Positions 35,371 to 47,869 of a stretch of 64,000 bases of DNA are shown piece by piece. The DNA comes from Nemania diffusa. Its lineage: Eukaryota; Ascomycota; Sordariomycetes; Xylariales; Xylariaceae. Position 1 is the stretch's first letter, and each line of letters begins with the position of its first letter. The DNA lies in assembly GCA_038501195.1 (NCBI GenBank), contig JBBPUQ010000007.1:4131501-4195500 (forward strand), written 5' to 3'. The notes under the pieces were generated by a model. It searched no databases and was not told the DNA's origin. It saw only the letters and a program-made list of their open reading frames with translations. The position numbers and the translations under genes were made by a program.

Positions 35371-37986
35371 TTGGAAATAGAGCTAATATAATACACTCTG
35401 GATATGTTTGGATTTCTTCATGAATATGGGTGTATGGATTTTCTTATATTCGCTTGTTCGAGTAATATTGAGGTGAAGAGCAGGGATGGTAACATGTCTT
35501 TATACTTTTCCTTCTTAATTAACGTGAGCTGTGCTTTGGTATGTCTAGTGAGGACGAAGTAGAATTCAAGCCATCCCAAAAGGCGAGCATAAGTAAGTAT
35601 TCTTTTCGTAGAAATCATAAGGAGGTGTACATGCCGCCATGCAGTATTAAGTCATCGAATACCTACGTAGGAATACAGTCCTTGGTGAATTGAGAATGAA
35701 GGTCGGATGTCGTCCCCAGCGTGTGACGTCAATGATTTTTGTTGAACGGCTGCTGAACACAGATGTTTCTATAATATATTGGGATCATCATCGAAGGTGA
35801 CGCTCACGCCAGAAAAACAAAATACGAGCTGCAGCACAACGGCATACTAAATATCATGTTGCAATTGTGGCGTCTTATAGCGCGTGGTAGAACCGTCGGA
35901 TAGGGGTTCGGATAGGGCTTCATCAGGACATTTCTGGCAGTGGGCTTTGGGCTAATAGTTAATATTGCCAAACACGGAGCTGAAACCTATATTGGCAATC
36001 TGCTGTATGAAATAAATTACTTCAATTATGGATGTTAACGTATGCACTGCAGGCATTAATTCATGTTGGGGACCGAGGCACACAACTTTCAAATGGCTTG
36101 ATAAACATGGGACTAAAGTGATATATGGCTGTACACTCTTGTATATCTATGTACAAGCCGTAAAACTAAGTGCCTCTAGACTTCATCGCAGTATCACTAA
36201 TGCTTATGTGCGCCGAGCTTATCGCCTTCCAGCAACAATCCAAAGAAACAATGGCAAGAGTCATTCATTACAACACTGATACTTAATTTACAAGTATCAT
36301 ACCAGCGGGATGCGTGTAATTGAAACTTCCCCGAATATAGCTAATCTAACTGAGCCAAGGTGACGCGTAGATGCGGGGATGACAGGTGTCAATCCTACTC
36401 TATCAATGACTCCGTGAGACAGTGGCTGGTTACCTCGTATCACCTTGGGAGCTGAAATTAAACCATTCGCCCCTCTCTAGAATATGACGGTTGTGGTTGA
36501 ATATAGCATCGTGACTGGCGATCATCTCGAGCTGCTCCTTGCCGAGGACAACAATTAAGCCTGAGTTGAGTACCTCAAGGGAGGGCCCTAGGCTCCTTCT
36601 CGCCGAGCAGTGGTGATTGATAACTCATTGTTAAGTCGAACCCATAGGCCACTTGCATAAAAACGTGCTATATATTGGTAAGACATCAACAACATCTTCA
36701 AGGAATGCTACGGGAGAAGCTTCGGAAGGGGTTGGGGTAACACTGCAGGGGCCTCGACTTAGTCTAACCGTGCTAGCACAGAGACAACTTCCATCTCTGT
36801 GCAACAAGAGTAGCTATTTCTGGCATGGCCGGAAAGCGGTATTGTTGCACTAAGTATAGCCGGAGTGCAGCGCAGGTATCATTACTTAGAATTAAAGCTG
36901 ACTTACGGTGCCGTAGCAAAAGGAATGGTAGCCAAAATTGAAAAATTATAATGAAATAGGTAATCAAGTACTCAATTTAGAGTCTGCCTGTGTGTTCACT
37001 AACAAAACTAGGAATAGTAAACAAGATCGTAGAAAGAAACAAGGAAAAGCCTATCGAGGTATGGTTTAAAATAGCTAAGCAATAAGACATACAAGTTGTA
37101 GAATTGTGTCGGCGAGCGGAGGGAAAAAGAAAACGTTAAAGATGACTATCGCTATCACAGTGCCTGCATTACTCTACCACTTATAGTTATTCGGTATTGA
37201 AGATGGCTTGTTTTAAACACCTAGACTGTATTTTAATATAGAGTAGATGGCACTTCAATAGGCGGGGGTTATCAAGTCGGACGGTTCTAATCTTACACAA
37301 GAGACCAGATCTCAAGCCATTTTACCCAAGTCAATAAATAAGGAGACAACTAGTTTGGGGTAAAGCGAAAGAAAAGAGTGATACAACTGCAAAGTAATAA
37401 AAGGAGTGCCTAGTGACTTGATTATACGCATATAAAAGGGTTATATAGAGAGTGCAATTCTAAATTACTAAGCTATGCATAATCGAATCCAGCTTTGATA
37501 AACGCTGGGCTAACTAAAGGTCTCTACTTTAAAGCATGATATTGTTAACTTGAATGATAGATGTGTTATTACTTCTAAGTCTTAGACTACGTTTCGAAAG
37601 CTGACCTTTTGTACAGTGCGGAGTAGTAATTTGTAAGACTAACATATCTTCCGAATCTTACAGAACAATTATCCTTCAATAAATCGACGCTGTTCCATTA
37701 TGGAATATCACTAGACAAATATTGTTCGCTTTGTAGACTATAGTATTACGATGCTAACTTCAAAGGGTTGAGAATCTCAACGTTCGAAGAGACCCAGGTT
37801 TATCGGACAGGGTGCGGCCAGCATCGTGGGGTTATTCCGTGAGCGGGGACGCATTCAACCCCCCCTTGCATTAAGTGAGGTAAGCGGATTAATTACCTGC
37901 TTACTATATTTGTCCTCTTCTGTTTTTTTTGCAGGCATCGGGTATTTCTTTGGTCACGATCTCTGCTACATCTCGGACCTGTCAAA
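35371..37986. other. Divergent intergenic region, 2.6 kb
   Basis: Separates the decarboxylase-like gene (-) from the GMC oxidoreductase gene (+). Generally AT-rich, with no supported exon, RNA gene or intact repeat. Just before the GMC start (37880-37986) the sequence is pyrimidine-rich with a T run, like a leader or leader intron. Confidence 0.5.
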
Positions 37987-39871
37987 ATGGACAACGAATC
38001 ATTTGATTTCGTCATCGCCGGAGGTGGGACTGCTGGGGTCGCACTCGCGGTGCGACTTTCTGAAGTAGTTCATCAAAAAATACTCGTCCTTGAAGCGGGA
38101 CTTGATCACAGCGATGAACCTCGAGTCAAGACTCCGGCGTTTTATGCAGCTCTTTTCGGAACAGATATGGACTGGGGTTTCAGCACAGTGCCTCAGGTAC
38201 GCAACATGAAAAGTTGCTTGAGTAAGGAAGCTAAAGACGCAACAGGAACACCTCAATGGAAGGAATATCAGCGTGAATCAGGGCAAGGCCCTCGGCGGCT
38301 CCAGCGTCCTAAATGCACAAGTATACATTCCACCAACAAAGGCCATACTTGAAGCGTGGGCTGAGCTTGGAAACCACGGCTGGAACTGGGATACAATGGG
38401 TCCTTACTACAAAAAGGCCTTCACTTTGCCTCAAATCCCTGATGAACTTCGGCGGCCACTAGGAATAGGCAATTGTCGACCTGATGATACGACATCCAGC
38501 GGCCCTGTACAATTGTCGTTCCCTGGTAATCCAGTCCACCCTATCCGTGAAATATGGGCTGAGACCTTTAAGCGGAAAGGTTATCTTATGCCAGACAACC
38601 CCTGGGCAGACGCTTCAGTTGGTGCGTTTAGCAATCTTGCAAGCGTAGACCCCGCAAAAAAGGAGCGAGTTCATTCAGCGAGAGCATATTATGACCCTGT
38701 TAAGCACAGGGAGAACCTAAAAATTGTGGTTGGTGCTTATGTGAATAAGATCATCTTCGCGGATGGTCAGGCTCGCCCTAAAGCTGTCGGGATCCAATAT
38801 ACTCATAAAGGTAAAACCAAAATCGCCAACGCTCGTAAAGAGATAATTATTGCCGCTGGGGCTTTGAAGTCCCCGGGCCTGTTGGAGCTATCTGGTATTG
38901 GAAACGCAGGTATTCTCAAACAAAATGGTATCCAGCTAATTAAAGAACTCTCAGGAGTTGGAGAGAATCTTCAGGATCATCTTCTTTGTAGCATTCGGTA
39001 TGGCGCAGAGGATCAGATGGATACTCTGGAAGATGTTGAGAGAAAGGGCTTAGAAGAAGAGCAAGCTATGCACAGCTCTCTTGGGAGTCTTAATGGGCTG
39101 GTAACTTCTAGTGGCATCTTGACGTATGCGTATCTTCCTGTAATGGATTTTCTGACGGGTAGAGGTCGAGATAAGCTGATCAAGTTGATCGACGAAAACC
39201 GCCCCCCAGTGTCAACACAGCCAGAAAATGTGAGAGCTCGGATGTATTATGACATTGCTGAAAAGACGTTGCTGGATCCAAAAAAGCCATCCGCCGCCTA
39301 CCTTACAGGAATCGGACATCGCGCGGCTGCACTAGACCCAAACACCAGTCTGTCCATGCCGCCACAGATAGACAGGCATCTCGCTATCGTCACGATACTC
39401 GCTCAGCCACTCTCTCGTGGTACTGTACACATAGCATCCAATGACCCAACTGATGGACCAGAGATCGATCCAAAATACCTTTCAAACCCTCTTGATATGG
39501 AGATCTTGGCGCACCATACGATGTATATCGAGTCTATCGCAAACTCTGAGCCCCTGAGAAGTGTGCTTAAGCAGCCGCTTCAACGCTCGTCTCCACTCGC
39601 TCACATTATGGACTTGGACGCGGCGAGGCAATACATTAAATCACGGGCGGCCTCCATGTGGCATCCCGCAGGCACCTGTGCAATGCTCCCTGAAAACGCA
39701 GGGGGCGTTGTTGATCCGACATTTAAAGTTTATGGGGTCGACGCTCTTAGAATTGTTGATGCAAGTGTTGTCCCGTTGCTACCCCCAGGGAATTTGCAGT
39801 CGACAGTTTACGCGATTGCCGAGAGAGCAGCCGACTTGATTAAAGAAGAATATGGTCTCAGTATCGTATAG
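37987..39871 (+). CDS. GMC-family oxidoreductase (FAD alcohol oxidase/dehydrogenase)
   Basis: FAD-dependent glucose-methanol-choline family enzyme that oxidises an alcohol to an aldehyde or ketone. Two exons, join(37987..38196, 38246..39871), give 611 residues; the 49-bp intron restores EHLNGRNISVNQGKALGGSS. The N-terminal dinucleotide fold is DFVIAGGGTAGVALAVRLSE with LVLEAG at the end of the second strand. GMC signature 1 is GKALGGSSVLNAQVY; signature 2 is AAGALKSPGLLELSGIG. The C-terminus has the catalytic His543 in MWHPAGTCAM and Asn586 in PPGNLQSTVYA. There is no signal peptide, so it acts inside the cell, unlike secreted aryl-alcohol or glucose oxidases. The substrate cannot be read from sequence. 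It is divergent from the PsiD-like decarboxylase and convergent with the NACHT-ankyrin gene. Confidence 0.93.
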
Positions 39872-40406
39872 GTAGATAACAGGGTACTGTCTTGGTTTAT
39901 AGATTAATGATGGTGTCAAAGTAATTTGTTATTAATAGGCCAAAGTGACCGTCAAGTTATTACTACACTGAGTAATATTATTAATAAATTAAAACGTGGT
40001 GAAGGTAAACGGTTATAAATAAATATAAAATAAACAGAATCATATGTAGAAAAACCCCCTTTTTTATATAAAAATAAAAATAAAAATTTGATTATATCTT
40101 AGTATTGGCTTCATACGATCGATCGCGTACGACGGGGCCGAAGCAGAATATAATTCTTATAATTATACGATGTTATTGTTGTCCTTGTGCCTACGCTGTA
40201 GAAAGGAATCTTCGTACGCGCGACGCGTAGACTTTAGAGTTTGCTAGCGTGCACGGGCCACGGTACGGCCACCTGGTAAGAAGGCGTCCGACCGTACGAA
40301 TCAATGTCCTTGTTCCAACATAAGCAGCATTATTATAATATCACCCTCGAGCATTAACGTCAGCTGTTAGAAAATACCACTGCGCCAAAAGATTTGGCGT
40401 GACCGG
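39872..40406. other. Intergenic DNA with GTACG-rich patch
   Basis: Spacer between the convergent GMC and NACHT-ankyrin genes. The first half is very AT-rich (39955-40100); the second (40110-40320) has several GTACG words and ends in TTGTTCCAACA, reminiscent of the nested solo LTR, but no second end or target duplication could be found. Confidence 0.4.
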
Positions 40407-43400
40407 TCAATTATTGGTCTTTCCTTCTAAAGGTGTATTTCTAACATCAGCACCTTTGTCCAAAAGTAATCGCGCTATACTCTCCCCACCCTTGGTCCAC
40501 TTCGCAGCATTCAGTGCATTTCCGTAAAATCCCCCTTCAACATTAACGTCGGCCCCATATTCAAGCAGTATTTTGACAATCTCTATGTTGCCCAAAAATG
40601 AAGCGAACTGGAGCGCGGTTCCGTAACACTGTTCGCCCTGGTAATTCACATCGGCACCATGTTCAAGTAAAGCCCGCACAAGCTTGGGATCCTTACTCTC
40701 TACTGCGGTATACAATATGCTTGACCTCGCGCGGCCTAATTCTGACGTAAACTGCCCATTGACGTCGGCGCCGTGCGCGAGCAGAAACTCCGCCATGGCC
40801 TCACGCCGCCGATGGTATCTGCTCTTTACAGTTTGGTACAGCGCGTTATCCCCTAGCGCGTGTATATCAGCACCCGCATCGAGCAGCTTTTGTATTATAT
40901 TTGTGCTCTCGTGACACAAGTAGGGATCGCGAGATGAGCGCTCGGGTTCCTGATGGATCCCAAAAAGTACAGCCTTTGTCAAGGCGGTTTCTGTCTCAGG
41001 ACTTAAGTACATTTCCTCGTGGACGGCGTTGGAATCTACACCTGCTTCAATGAGCAATTGTACTATCGCCTCATGCCCGAAATCAGCTGCTGCCATAAGA
41101 GCGTTACCCGCTTTTGCGGGTAAGTAGAAACGCCTGTCGTATTTCTGCATGCCGTGAATATCGGCGTTGGCCTGCAAAAGCCCTTTCACTAGTTTCTCGG
41201 AGCCAATGCGTGCCGCTTCGATAAGTGGCCCACAGTGCCCAGAAGGGTTCAAGCCTGAGTTAAGCAGCAGCTCGGCAATATTCTTCTGTTCATCTCGAGG
41301 ACCAATCGCATCCATGAAAGCTTCTACGGTCACCCTCGCGCCAGCTTCGACCAACATCTTCGCTGTCTTCTCGTCACGTTTCCGTGCTGCAATCCGAAGT
41401 GGGGACCAATTTTCAGGATTGATATTAGCACCAGCATTAATTAGCATCATCGTGATCTTATCGTAGCCGCCATGTACCGCTTCGAAAAGCGCCGTCTTAT
41501 TATCGCGTCCTGGGATGTTGACGTCCGCGCCAGCCTGGATTAGAATCTCTGCTATCTTTTCATGACCTTTATATGCCGCCGCTTGGAGTGCAGTTCCATA
41601 TTTTCCACCAACGTGGTTCACATTTGATAAAGAGGCTTGCTCGCAGAGCATACTTGTTGTGCAATAAAATCCGAGGAGAGATGCCCAGTAGAGAGGCTTC
41701 GTGTTATCGTGCCAGACGATCGGGTCCTCATTGGTGTTGGCCAAGCGTAGCCACGAAACTCTCACCATTTCATCTTCTAGGATCTTCAGATGAAGATTAA
41801 CGTTACTTTTGGGGGCGTTGATCTGATCCTCCGCCAACGCTTGGTGCTTAGCCCATCTGTGGATGGCATAGTGTAGTAGGGGATATGAAGGCATGAAGCG
41901 TTCTACATAGTCTCGAGCACCTTCTTTTTCCTGTTCACCATGACTTCTAGGATGCGATGGCTCCTTTTTATTTATGCAAGTATTGATCTTAACTTGGTTC
42001 ATGAAGATGAGCAAATAAGCGCAGCACCTCTGTGCTAGATCGTGATGAAGCTCACTTCCAAGCGCGAATTGAGAAACTGGAGAGTTTCGCAGGCGACCAG
42101 ATATGAGATATTCCTTAACGGAAAAATGAGCGAGTCTAATGCGTTGAGTGTAGTGCATACCACTAAACTTGTTCGGAAGGTGGTACTTTGCAACTGGAGA
42201 GCGCCAAGAGCGTGGCACTTGTTCAACAAGAACAAGGGGGGAAAGGATGCCGATAAGTCCCGCAACAGTATCCTCACTACATTCCTCGACGAAGGGTTCA
42301 TCTGGATCATCCAAACGGATACTACATGCCTCTGCCAACTCGGCCACAGACAACGATATCTCGCTGAATGTAAGCCACCCTAAAGCCAACCGGACTTCAT
42401 CGTGATACCTCTCATCAATCGTAGCTAGTATGCGTTCATACGTCGCGTCAAGTGTCCGTGGCATAGTGTGCAATGCCGTCGAGATATAACTGGGACGAAG
42501 TATCTTCAGGCTGCGGATGGATTGAAGTTGCAGTGCAGCCCACCGAAACCTGGGAAGCAGATTAGCCTCATGAATCATAATTTCAATCATCTTGGTGACC
42601 GGATTAACCCGTGGTTCTCTTACATCCCATCTGACTTTTCGTGGAACACTTTTTTGATTTCCTTCTTCGTTTCGTCTGGAAGTTTAAGCAGCTTCTTGTC
42701 CGTGGCGAGTGCATTCTTGACGAAGATATCAATATCTGCGTTTACGCATCTTTCGTTGATTACCACACTAAATCCTGACCATGTTTGCATGAACTCCTCG
42801 ATATCCGTTTCTTTACGGCTAGTGATCAAGACTCGCATGTTAGGAGTGCGTTGTACGACTCGCTCGAGCCCCTTCATTACCTGCTCTCTTTCGTCGCCGC
42901 TTTCCGGACACTCGTCTAGCCCGTCTATTATGAGGTAAGAAGTCTGGATTTGCTGAAGTAGAGCTATTACAATTTCCTCGAGACGACTGGCACGAGGCTT
43001 GTGCAAGCCGGCCTTATTGTAGGCTGCTAATAGCATCGGATGGACGACTCGACCTTGACTCAATTCGGCAACCATGGAAAGCAAAAGGCTAGTATAGTTT
43101 TGCGTCCGTATGTCTGCAAAGGAGAAGTAGAAGTACACCAGGACAGACCCCGGTTGATTAGACAACCGCGTTCGCATATCCTCAATTATGGTAGAACACA
43201 ACACTGTTTTACAGCATCCTGCTTTGCCATGGAGCCAAAGCCGAGAAGACCGGCCAGAGACCCAGTCTTGATAGTCCTGGCATTCCAAAAACCATGTCCC
43301 GGTACCAGGCTCATATTTCCTACGCGCTTCCTCGTGGTTTATAGACCGGTCGGGCGCTTCGAGCCATTCGAGCACCTGTCGCAATCGATATGATTCCTCA

Positions 43401-43981
43401 GCTTTCAGTAGCGCCTGAACACCAGCAGCAGCCACTTCCGTCTGGATCTGCGTATCCAGTGTCGTGGTGCGAATCATGTTCACAAGGGTCTCGATGCTGC
43501 TAATATTTCCTTCAATTCGGGCGACAGCAGCGCCTGTTTCAACGCTAATGTCCAGCAACAGCACCTGCATCGCAAGTTTTAAGTGCCTAATCAAATATTG
43601 GACGCTGTCCTTGAGTTTCTCGAGCGTTCTTGAGCGAAAGGGATATAGCAGTCGGAGCAGGCCAGCCTGGGAGCTGTGCGCGAAACCTCCCGGATGTGCC
43701 GTATGAAATTTCTGCAACTTTTTATTAAGACGGTGAAGCCCATCTGAACAAGCTGTCAGGCATTCAGCCACTCGAGCCGGAAGAGCGCTCATTGGTGTCG
43801 CTATTCGCATGGATTGTAGCCGGGTATCCAGAAATACAAACGTCTTGTTGAGATCTGCAATGGAGTCGTATATCTGCCGAATATCACCGTCGTACCCTTT
43901 CCAAGCGTCATAGTAATTGAGCAGACCCTCGCAGACCTGGAGCCCCAGCGAGACTATCCCGAGGGCGGTTCCCGGCTCCAT
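40407..43981 (-). CDS. STAND/NLR-type protein: HeLo-like, NACHT, ankyrin repeats
   Basis: Signal-transducing NTPase of the fungal NLR-like type, thought to act in non-self recognition and regulated cell death. Two exons, join(40407..42549, 42624..43981), give 1,166 residues; removing the 74-bp intron joins EKSDGM to FRWAALQLQSIRSLK, the usual transition in this family, whereas unspliced it looks like two genes. Residues 1-200 match the fungal N-terminal domain of STAND proteins (ALGIVSLGLQVCEGLLNYYD). NACHT: Walker A GKAGCCKT at 252-259, Walker B YLIIDGLDE at 349-357, and MRVLITSRKE. A winged-helix-like linker follows (450-620, with LAHFSVKEYLI). About ten ankyrin repeats run from residue 737 to the end, several with GADVN ends. 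Walker A has Cys where Gly is usual just before KT. Ligand unknown. Confidence 0.93.
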
Positions 43982-45280
43982 AGTAGCGATGAACTGGGCG
44001 TCAGGTTCTCTGAAGTTGGGACAGATTGATTAGGTACAGACTATTCATTCCCTTCATCACGCCTGAAGTGACGGCTCTCGCCGACATAGATAGCTGCTAA
44101 TAAAAAGGGGGACGATTGGGTCTGGCATAGTTGTCGGAATATAAGCTAGGTTAATTTATTAGGTCACGTATATATTTTAATGATCTGGTAGGTCTGTCGG
44201 TCTTCTGGCAAGGCGTACTTGGCCAACCAGATACCTTCATATAAACTGGCTAGTCCATCAAGCGCCACGGCACGATATTGCAGTCAACCTTGATATGGCT
44301 TAGACCTCGGGGTCATCTACCTTGTTTGCCTTATGGTTGCCTTATGACTGGGCGGGTGGCCTAGCCACCCTGGAAAACGACAGGTTTGGGGCTATGCCAC
44401 CGGCTATTGTGACAGTGCGGGTAAACCAGCACTCGAAAGTAAAGGGGTTTTATTGATTAGGCTTAGGTTTTCAAGTATATGGTGAACTTTTCTATTTCTT
44501 TTCAGGAGGTCGTTTTTTATAAACAAGAACCCCCTGTTAATTTATTTAATTAAGCAGATTTTTTATATTATAGTTACAACCGAACCACCGTTCTCTGAAG
44601 GCTATGCGTGAAAAATGCGCGCAGCTACGGCTGTCAGCCTGTTAGATCTCTAGATTAAGTAAAGAGGCTCGCACACAAAAGGGTATATTACAGGAATTTT
44701 ACCCGTAGTTTATTTTCGTCTTTCTTATTTCAATTTTAATATGTACATCTAGAATGTTTTATATACTGCAATTTTAATGTGTCCAACGTGACTACGATCA
44801 GTTGTAGAGAGGTGCTTTCCATATTAAATGGTTGCATGATTTTTTTCAACTGTATCTGAAGCGAGCAGCCGAGGAATCAATAAACCAAATGCATACGCGA
44901 ACCAGCGTCTAGTAAATCGTTTATGCAATAGAAGAGACAAATTGTCCAATTGCAAGAAATTGGTGCAGTAATCTCGTATTCCCCGATCTTAGAACTAATT
45001 TTGCTGGCTTTCCGGGCGATCTTGACGACTCTCCTATATAAATAACTCCGAAGTTCGAATTGAAGCACGTGCTCGAAAGCGGGAATTAATTCTGCACAAA
45101 ATCACCTTGTTTAAACTAGAAGTTGTGGATTCCCAGCTGCCATGTTGAACTAGCTAGCTTACCGAGACCGAGGCAGAAGTATGGGGTTGTATGTGCCATA
45201 CTCTCTCATCCAATCCAAGTGACTAAACAACCCCCTTGCTAACAGGACGAACCTAGTGAACAAATGAACACATCCCCAAC
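43982..45280. other. Intergenic DNA, no gene seen
   Basis: Upstream flank of the NACHT-ankyrin gene. Contains a perfect hairpin GGGTGGC-CTA-GCCACCC (44354-44370). Mostly AT-rich without exon-like frames. Confidence 0.5.
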
Positions 45281-45671
45281 TCACTCAGCACTTTTGTTGC
45301 CTGGCTCGTATTTGAGCTGCCCATCGTCGTTTTCGATGCGGTCACCAAGATGGATGACCGCACCCAAGTGGACAGAACCATCGTCCCGTGTCAAATTAGC
45401 AGAGAGCTTGACACCCGACAATGCCACTTTCGCAGCAGTTTTAATATAATCGGTACTGCCCCACACAAATTGTCCTATTCGGTTGTTAGTTGTTAATACT
45501 AATAGCCCCTAATGAGCTACATAATGTTTTCTTACCATCGCTATTCCCAATATAGTTATTAAGGTCGATTGAAGATGGTTTATAATCACCACCCGGCGTC
45601 AAGCAATAGGCCCGTAGAGTGTGGCCATCGTTATCCAGGGTAATGTCTCTGGAGGAAGTCTGAAACGACAT
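45281..45671 (-). CDS. Cyanovirin-N homology (CVNH) lectin, single domain
   Basis: Small mannose-binding type lectin fold. Two exons, join(45281..45474, 45536..45671), give 109 residues starting MSFQTSSRDITLDNDGHTLR. The two tandem sequence halves of a CVNH domain are visible: the first ends IDLNNYIGNSDGQFVWG and the second LGAVIHLGDRIENDDGQLKY, each with the hallmark L-(N/D)-x-x-I-x-N-x-DG. The 61-bp intron splits the hallmark Gly codon of the first half. No signal peptide, as in most fungal CVNH proteins. Sugar specificity and role (defence, storage or cell surface) cannot be told. Start is the ATG at 45671; an open frame upstream lacks an ATG. Confidence 0.92.
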
Positions 45672-47332
45672 TGTAATGGCGATCTTCCGGGGTTTCAAGT
45701 AGGGAAATAGTTTGGTTATTGTATAGTCACTGGGATAGTGGTTGAATGAGATAAAGTTTTAAATCCAAAGGAATGGGGATTTGCGGCTTTTTATATGCCA
45801 CGCCTCCTAATTAGCGCTTCAGAAAACATGTCATGATGTACTTGCTGCATTTTGCTTAGTCAATAGAAATACCACTATGAACTTTCTGTATCGGAGGCTT
45901 CTAGTTTTCCATGATTGCTGCCTGATTGAGAGCCCTCATACCACATACACAGATAGTCGTATTGATACGTCTACGTATGTTGTGTTGGACATGTCGTCTC
46001 GATGTAGTAACCCTTAGCGAGAAGTTCATTAGTATGGCCATCCGAATATTCTTCGCATGTCAAATAAGAGCGTAATCTAATAGCACATGTACTGTGTGAT
46101 GGAAGCTCAGGTCCCGGGCCTCATACCACACTCGTTTGACATGGCAACACTTTCGAGAAAGACATGTGTAATAAAGGCCGACGGTAGCAACGCAGCGGTG
46201 CACAAGAGTAAAACAAGTTAAATAACAGCCTTCCAACTTGTTTAACCCGGACCAACCGTAAAACGTCGGTTATAAATAGACTGAATAAAAATAATAAAAT
46301 AAGGTTTAAAAATTGCTATTCCAAAAGATGAATGCAAAAATAAATAAATAAATAAATATAATAATAGCGATAATTATTTATTAACCAAGAAATTTCCTGG
46401 CTACGCAAAGACCTGTGACTATATAGGTTAGTATGCTAAGCTGTAGGATAGGGGGTGGGTCGGTCAGGTAGCTAAGTAAGAGACTCTCGTCTATGACCGT
46501 ATTATATACCACACAACAAATAACGCTTCAATGACCTGATCAATATTTTCTGCCATTTCTTTTCTGCTCCCGACTCTAGCGTCCCGAAGGAAGCGTCCCA
46601 CGTCCCAGCAGCTTTAGCGTAACCAAGGCGGATCTACTACCAGCTCGTCGCAATCGAACAGCTCAGCCAGACCAGAATGGAACAAATACCCATCGAGAAA
46701 ATCTTATGTAACCCAAGCTTGTAAACTTAGCTAGGCCTAGAAACTAGTCCGTAGGGCCAGAAAGGCAAGCAGGTAGGTCTGCAGGCAGATCAGGTGGTCA
46801 TGGAAGGTCTGGAAGGTTAGACGGAGCGTCGACAGCTACGTTGTCGTTTCACTGACTGGACTTCATCGAAAACAGAACGACCTCGTTCTACGTGTGAATC
46901 GGACGATCTAACAGATGGCCGATCGCGCCAGTTGTTCAGTGTTATATGATCGAAAGCGGTGTTAGCAACAGGTGTAAATCTGGTTACGATTGTGTTCTAG
47001 TTACGGTAGTTCCGATCGCTCTCAGAGAGCAGTATTGTGTACGGTAATTACCCGCTTGTTGTTCGGCTGCCAGTTCCGTAGCCGCTTCATGTAACCATTT
47101 TATCATCTAGTCGGTGTATAGCCGGCGGTAACTTTCGGTCTCTATGTTGTTCAAGAGTAGTTGGCTCGAACTTATTGGTCGAGAGGCGTACGGTGTACGG
47201 CTCGGATTGTCGGACGAGCGTGATTGTCGGATGGCGTAATTCGCGCGGCGTCGCAGCGGCGTACAAGTGGCTCGTCGCGCAGATTTGCAGCGTCAGATCC
47301 TTTGAATTGCTAAGAGTCTTGATTATGGCTAG
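45672..47332. other. Intergenic DNA with transposon-end relic
   Basis: No gene supported. Contains the hAT-end-like sequence at 46193-46225 (listed separately), followed by a simple AAAT/AAATA-rich stretch at about 46280-46385. Confidence 0.45.
46193..46225 (+). repeat. hAT-terminus-like sequence related to the 27-31 kb element
   Basis: Starts CAGCG and shares 24 of 33 positions without gaps with the right end of the hAT element read inward, including the block GTAAAACAAGT and the following AAATAA. It continues into an inverted repeat AAACAAGTT/AACTTGTTT (46211-46219 and 46235-46243). No matching opposite end or target duplication was found nearby, so it would be a truncated relative or a chance match. 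Confidence 0.4.
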
Positions 47333-47869
47333 GTTGCTGTCGAGTGCGGTGCCCGCATCGAGGATAACTCCGTGGCATTTTGCTCCCTAGATGACAGACC
47401 CTTAGACAACTTGGCCTCATCGCAGACCGAGGTGAGTAGCGTAGAGATCATAGACAAAATTTTGTCAAAGCTGTCGACCGAAGGCATGCCGGAACCTCTA
47501 CCCGACGGGAAGGTGTACAGATTTTTGGGAACGGATTATCGCATGAGGCTGACACCGGCTTGTGCCGTCATGGGGGACTGGGTGATTCGATTATGCGATT
47601 GCGTCGCTGCTATCATCGTACATGCCGACGAGACGTCTAACCCAAACAACTCATGTGTACTTGTCGGCCGCGTGGACATCCCGGATATTCGGGGCCGTAA
47701 GAGCCGACTTAGGGATACCGTGGCTAGCCACGCCTCAACGCACCATCAATACGGCGGTAGTGAGAACAAGAGCAGCGATACTCTGTATGGTGATGGACTA
47801 CTATACACTATAGCGCATCACTGTCTCAATTATCACATAGATGCTAAGGCCATGGGCAATATTGCATAG
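47333..47869 (+). pseudogene. Unplaced open frame, possible gene remnant
   Basis: Open from just after a TAG/AG at 47330-47332 to a stop at 47869, about 178 codons, with protein-like composition (KVYRFLGTDYRMRLTPACAV, VLVGRVDIPDIRGRKSR). There is no ATG near its beginning; the first in-frame ATG (MPEPLPDG) is about 150 bp inside. An upstream exon ending before the AG at 47332 is possible but could not be fixed. No family recognised. Either a real gene with an unresolved 5' end or a decayed one. Confidence 0.3.

Noticed and set aside
35371..37986. Additional pathway gene between decarboxylase and GMC oxidoreductase
   Set aside because: All frames are short and broken; no P450, methyltransferase, transporter or zinc-cluster motif could be read.
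40110..40320. Possible second LTR ending TTGTTCCAACA
   Set aside because: The end resembles the nested solo LTR, but no TGTTG start at a sensible distance and no 5-bp duplication were found.
40407..42590. A separate 727-aa ankyrin protein gene
   Set aside because: Removing a 74-bp GT-AG intron at 42550-42623 fuses it in phase with the NACHT frame upstream and restores the family's usual sequence; the apparent start codon is inside the intron.
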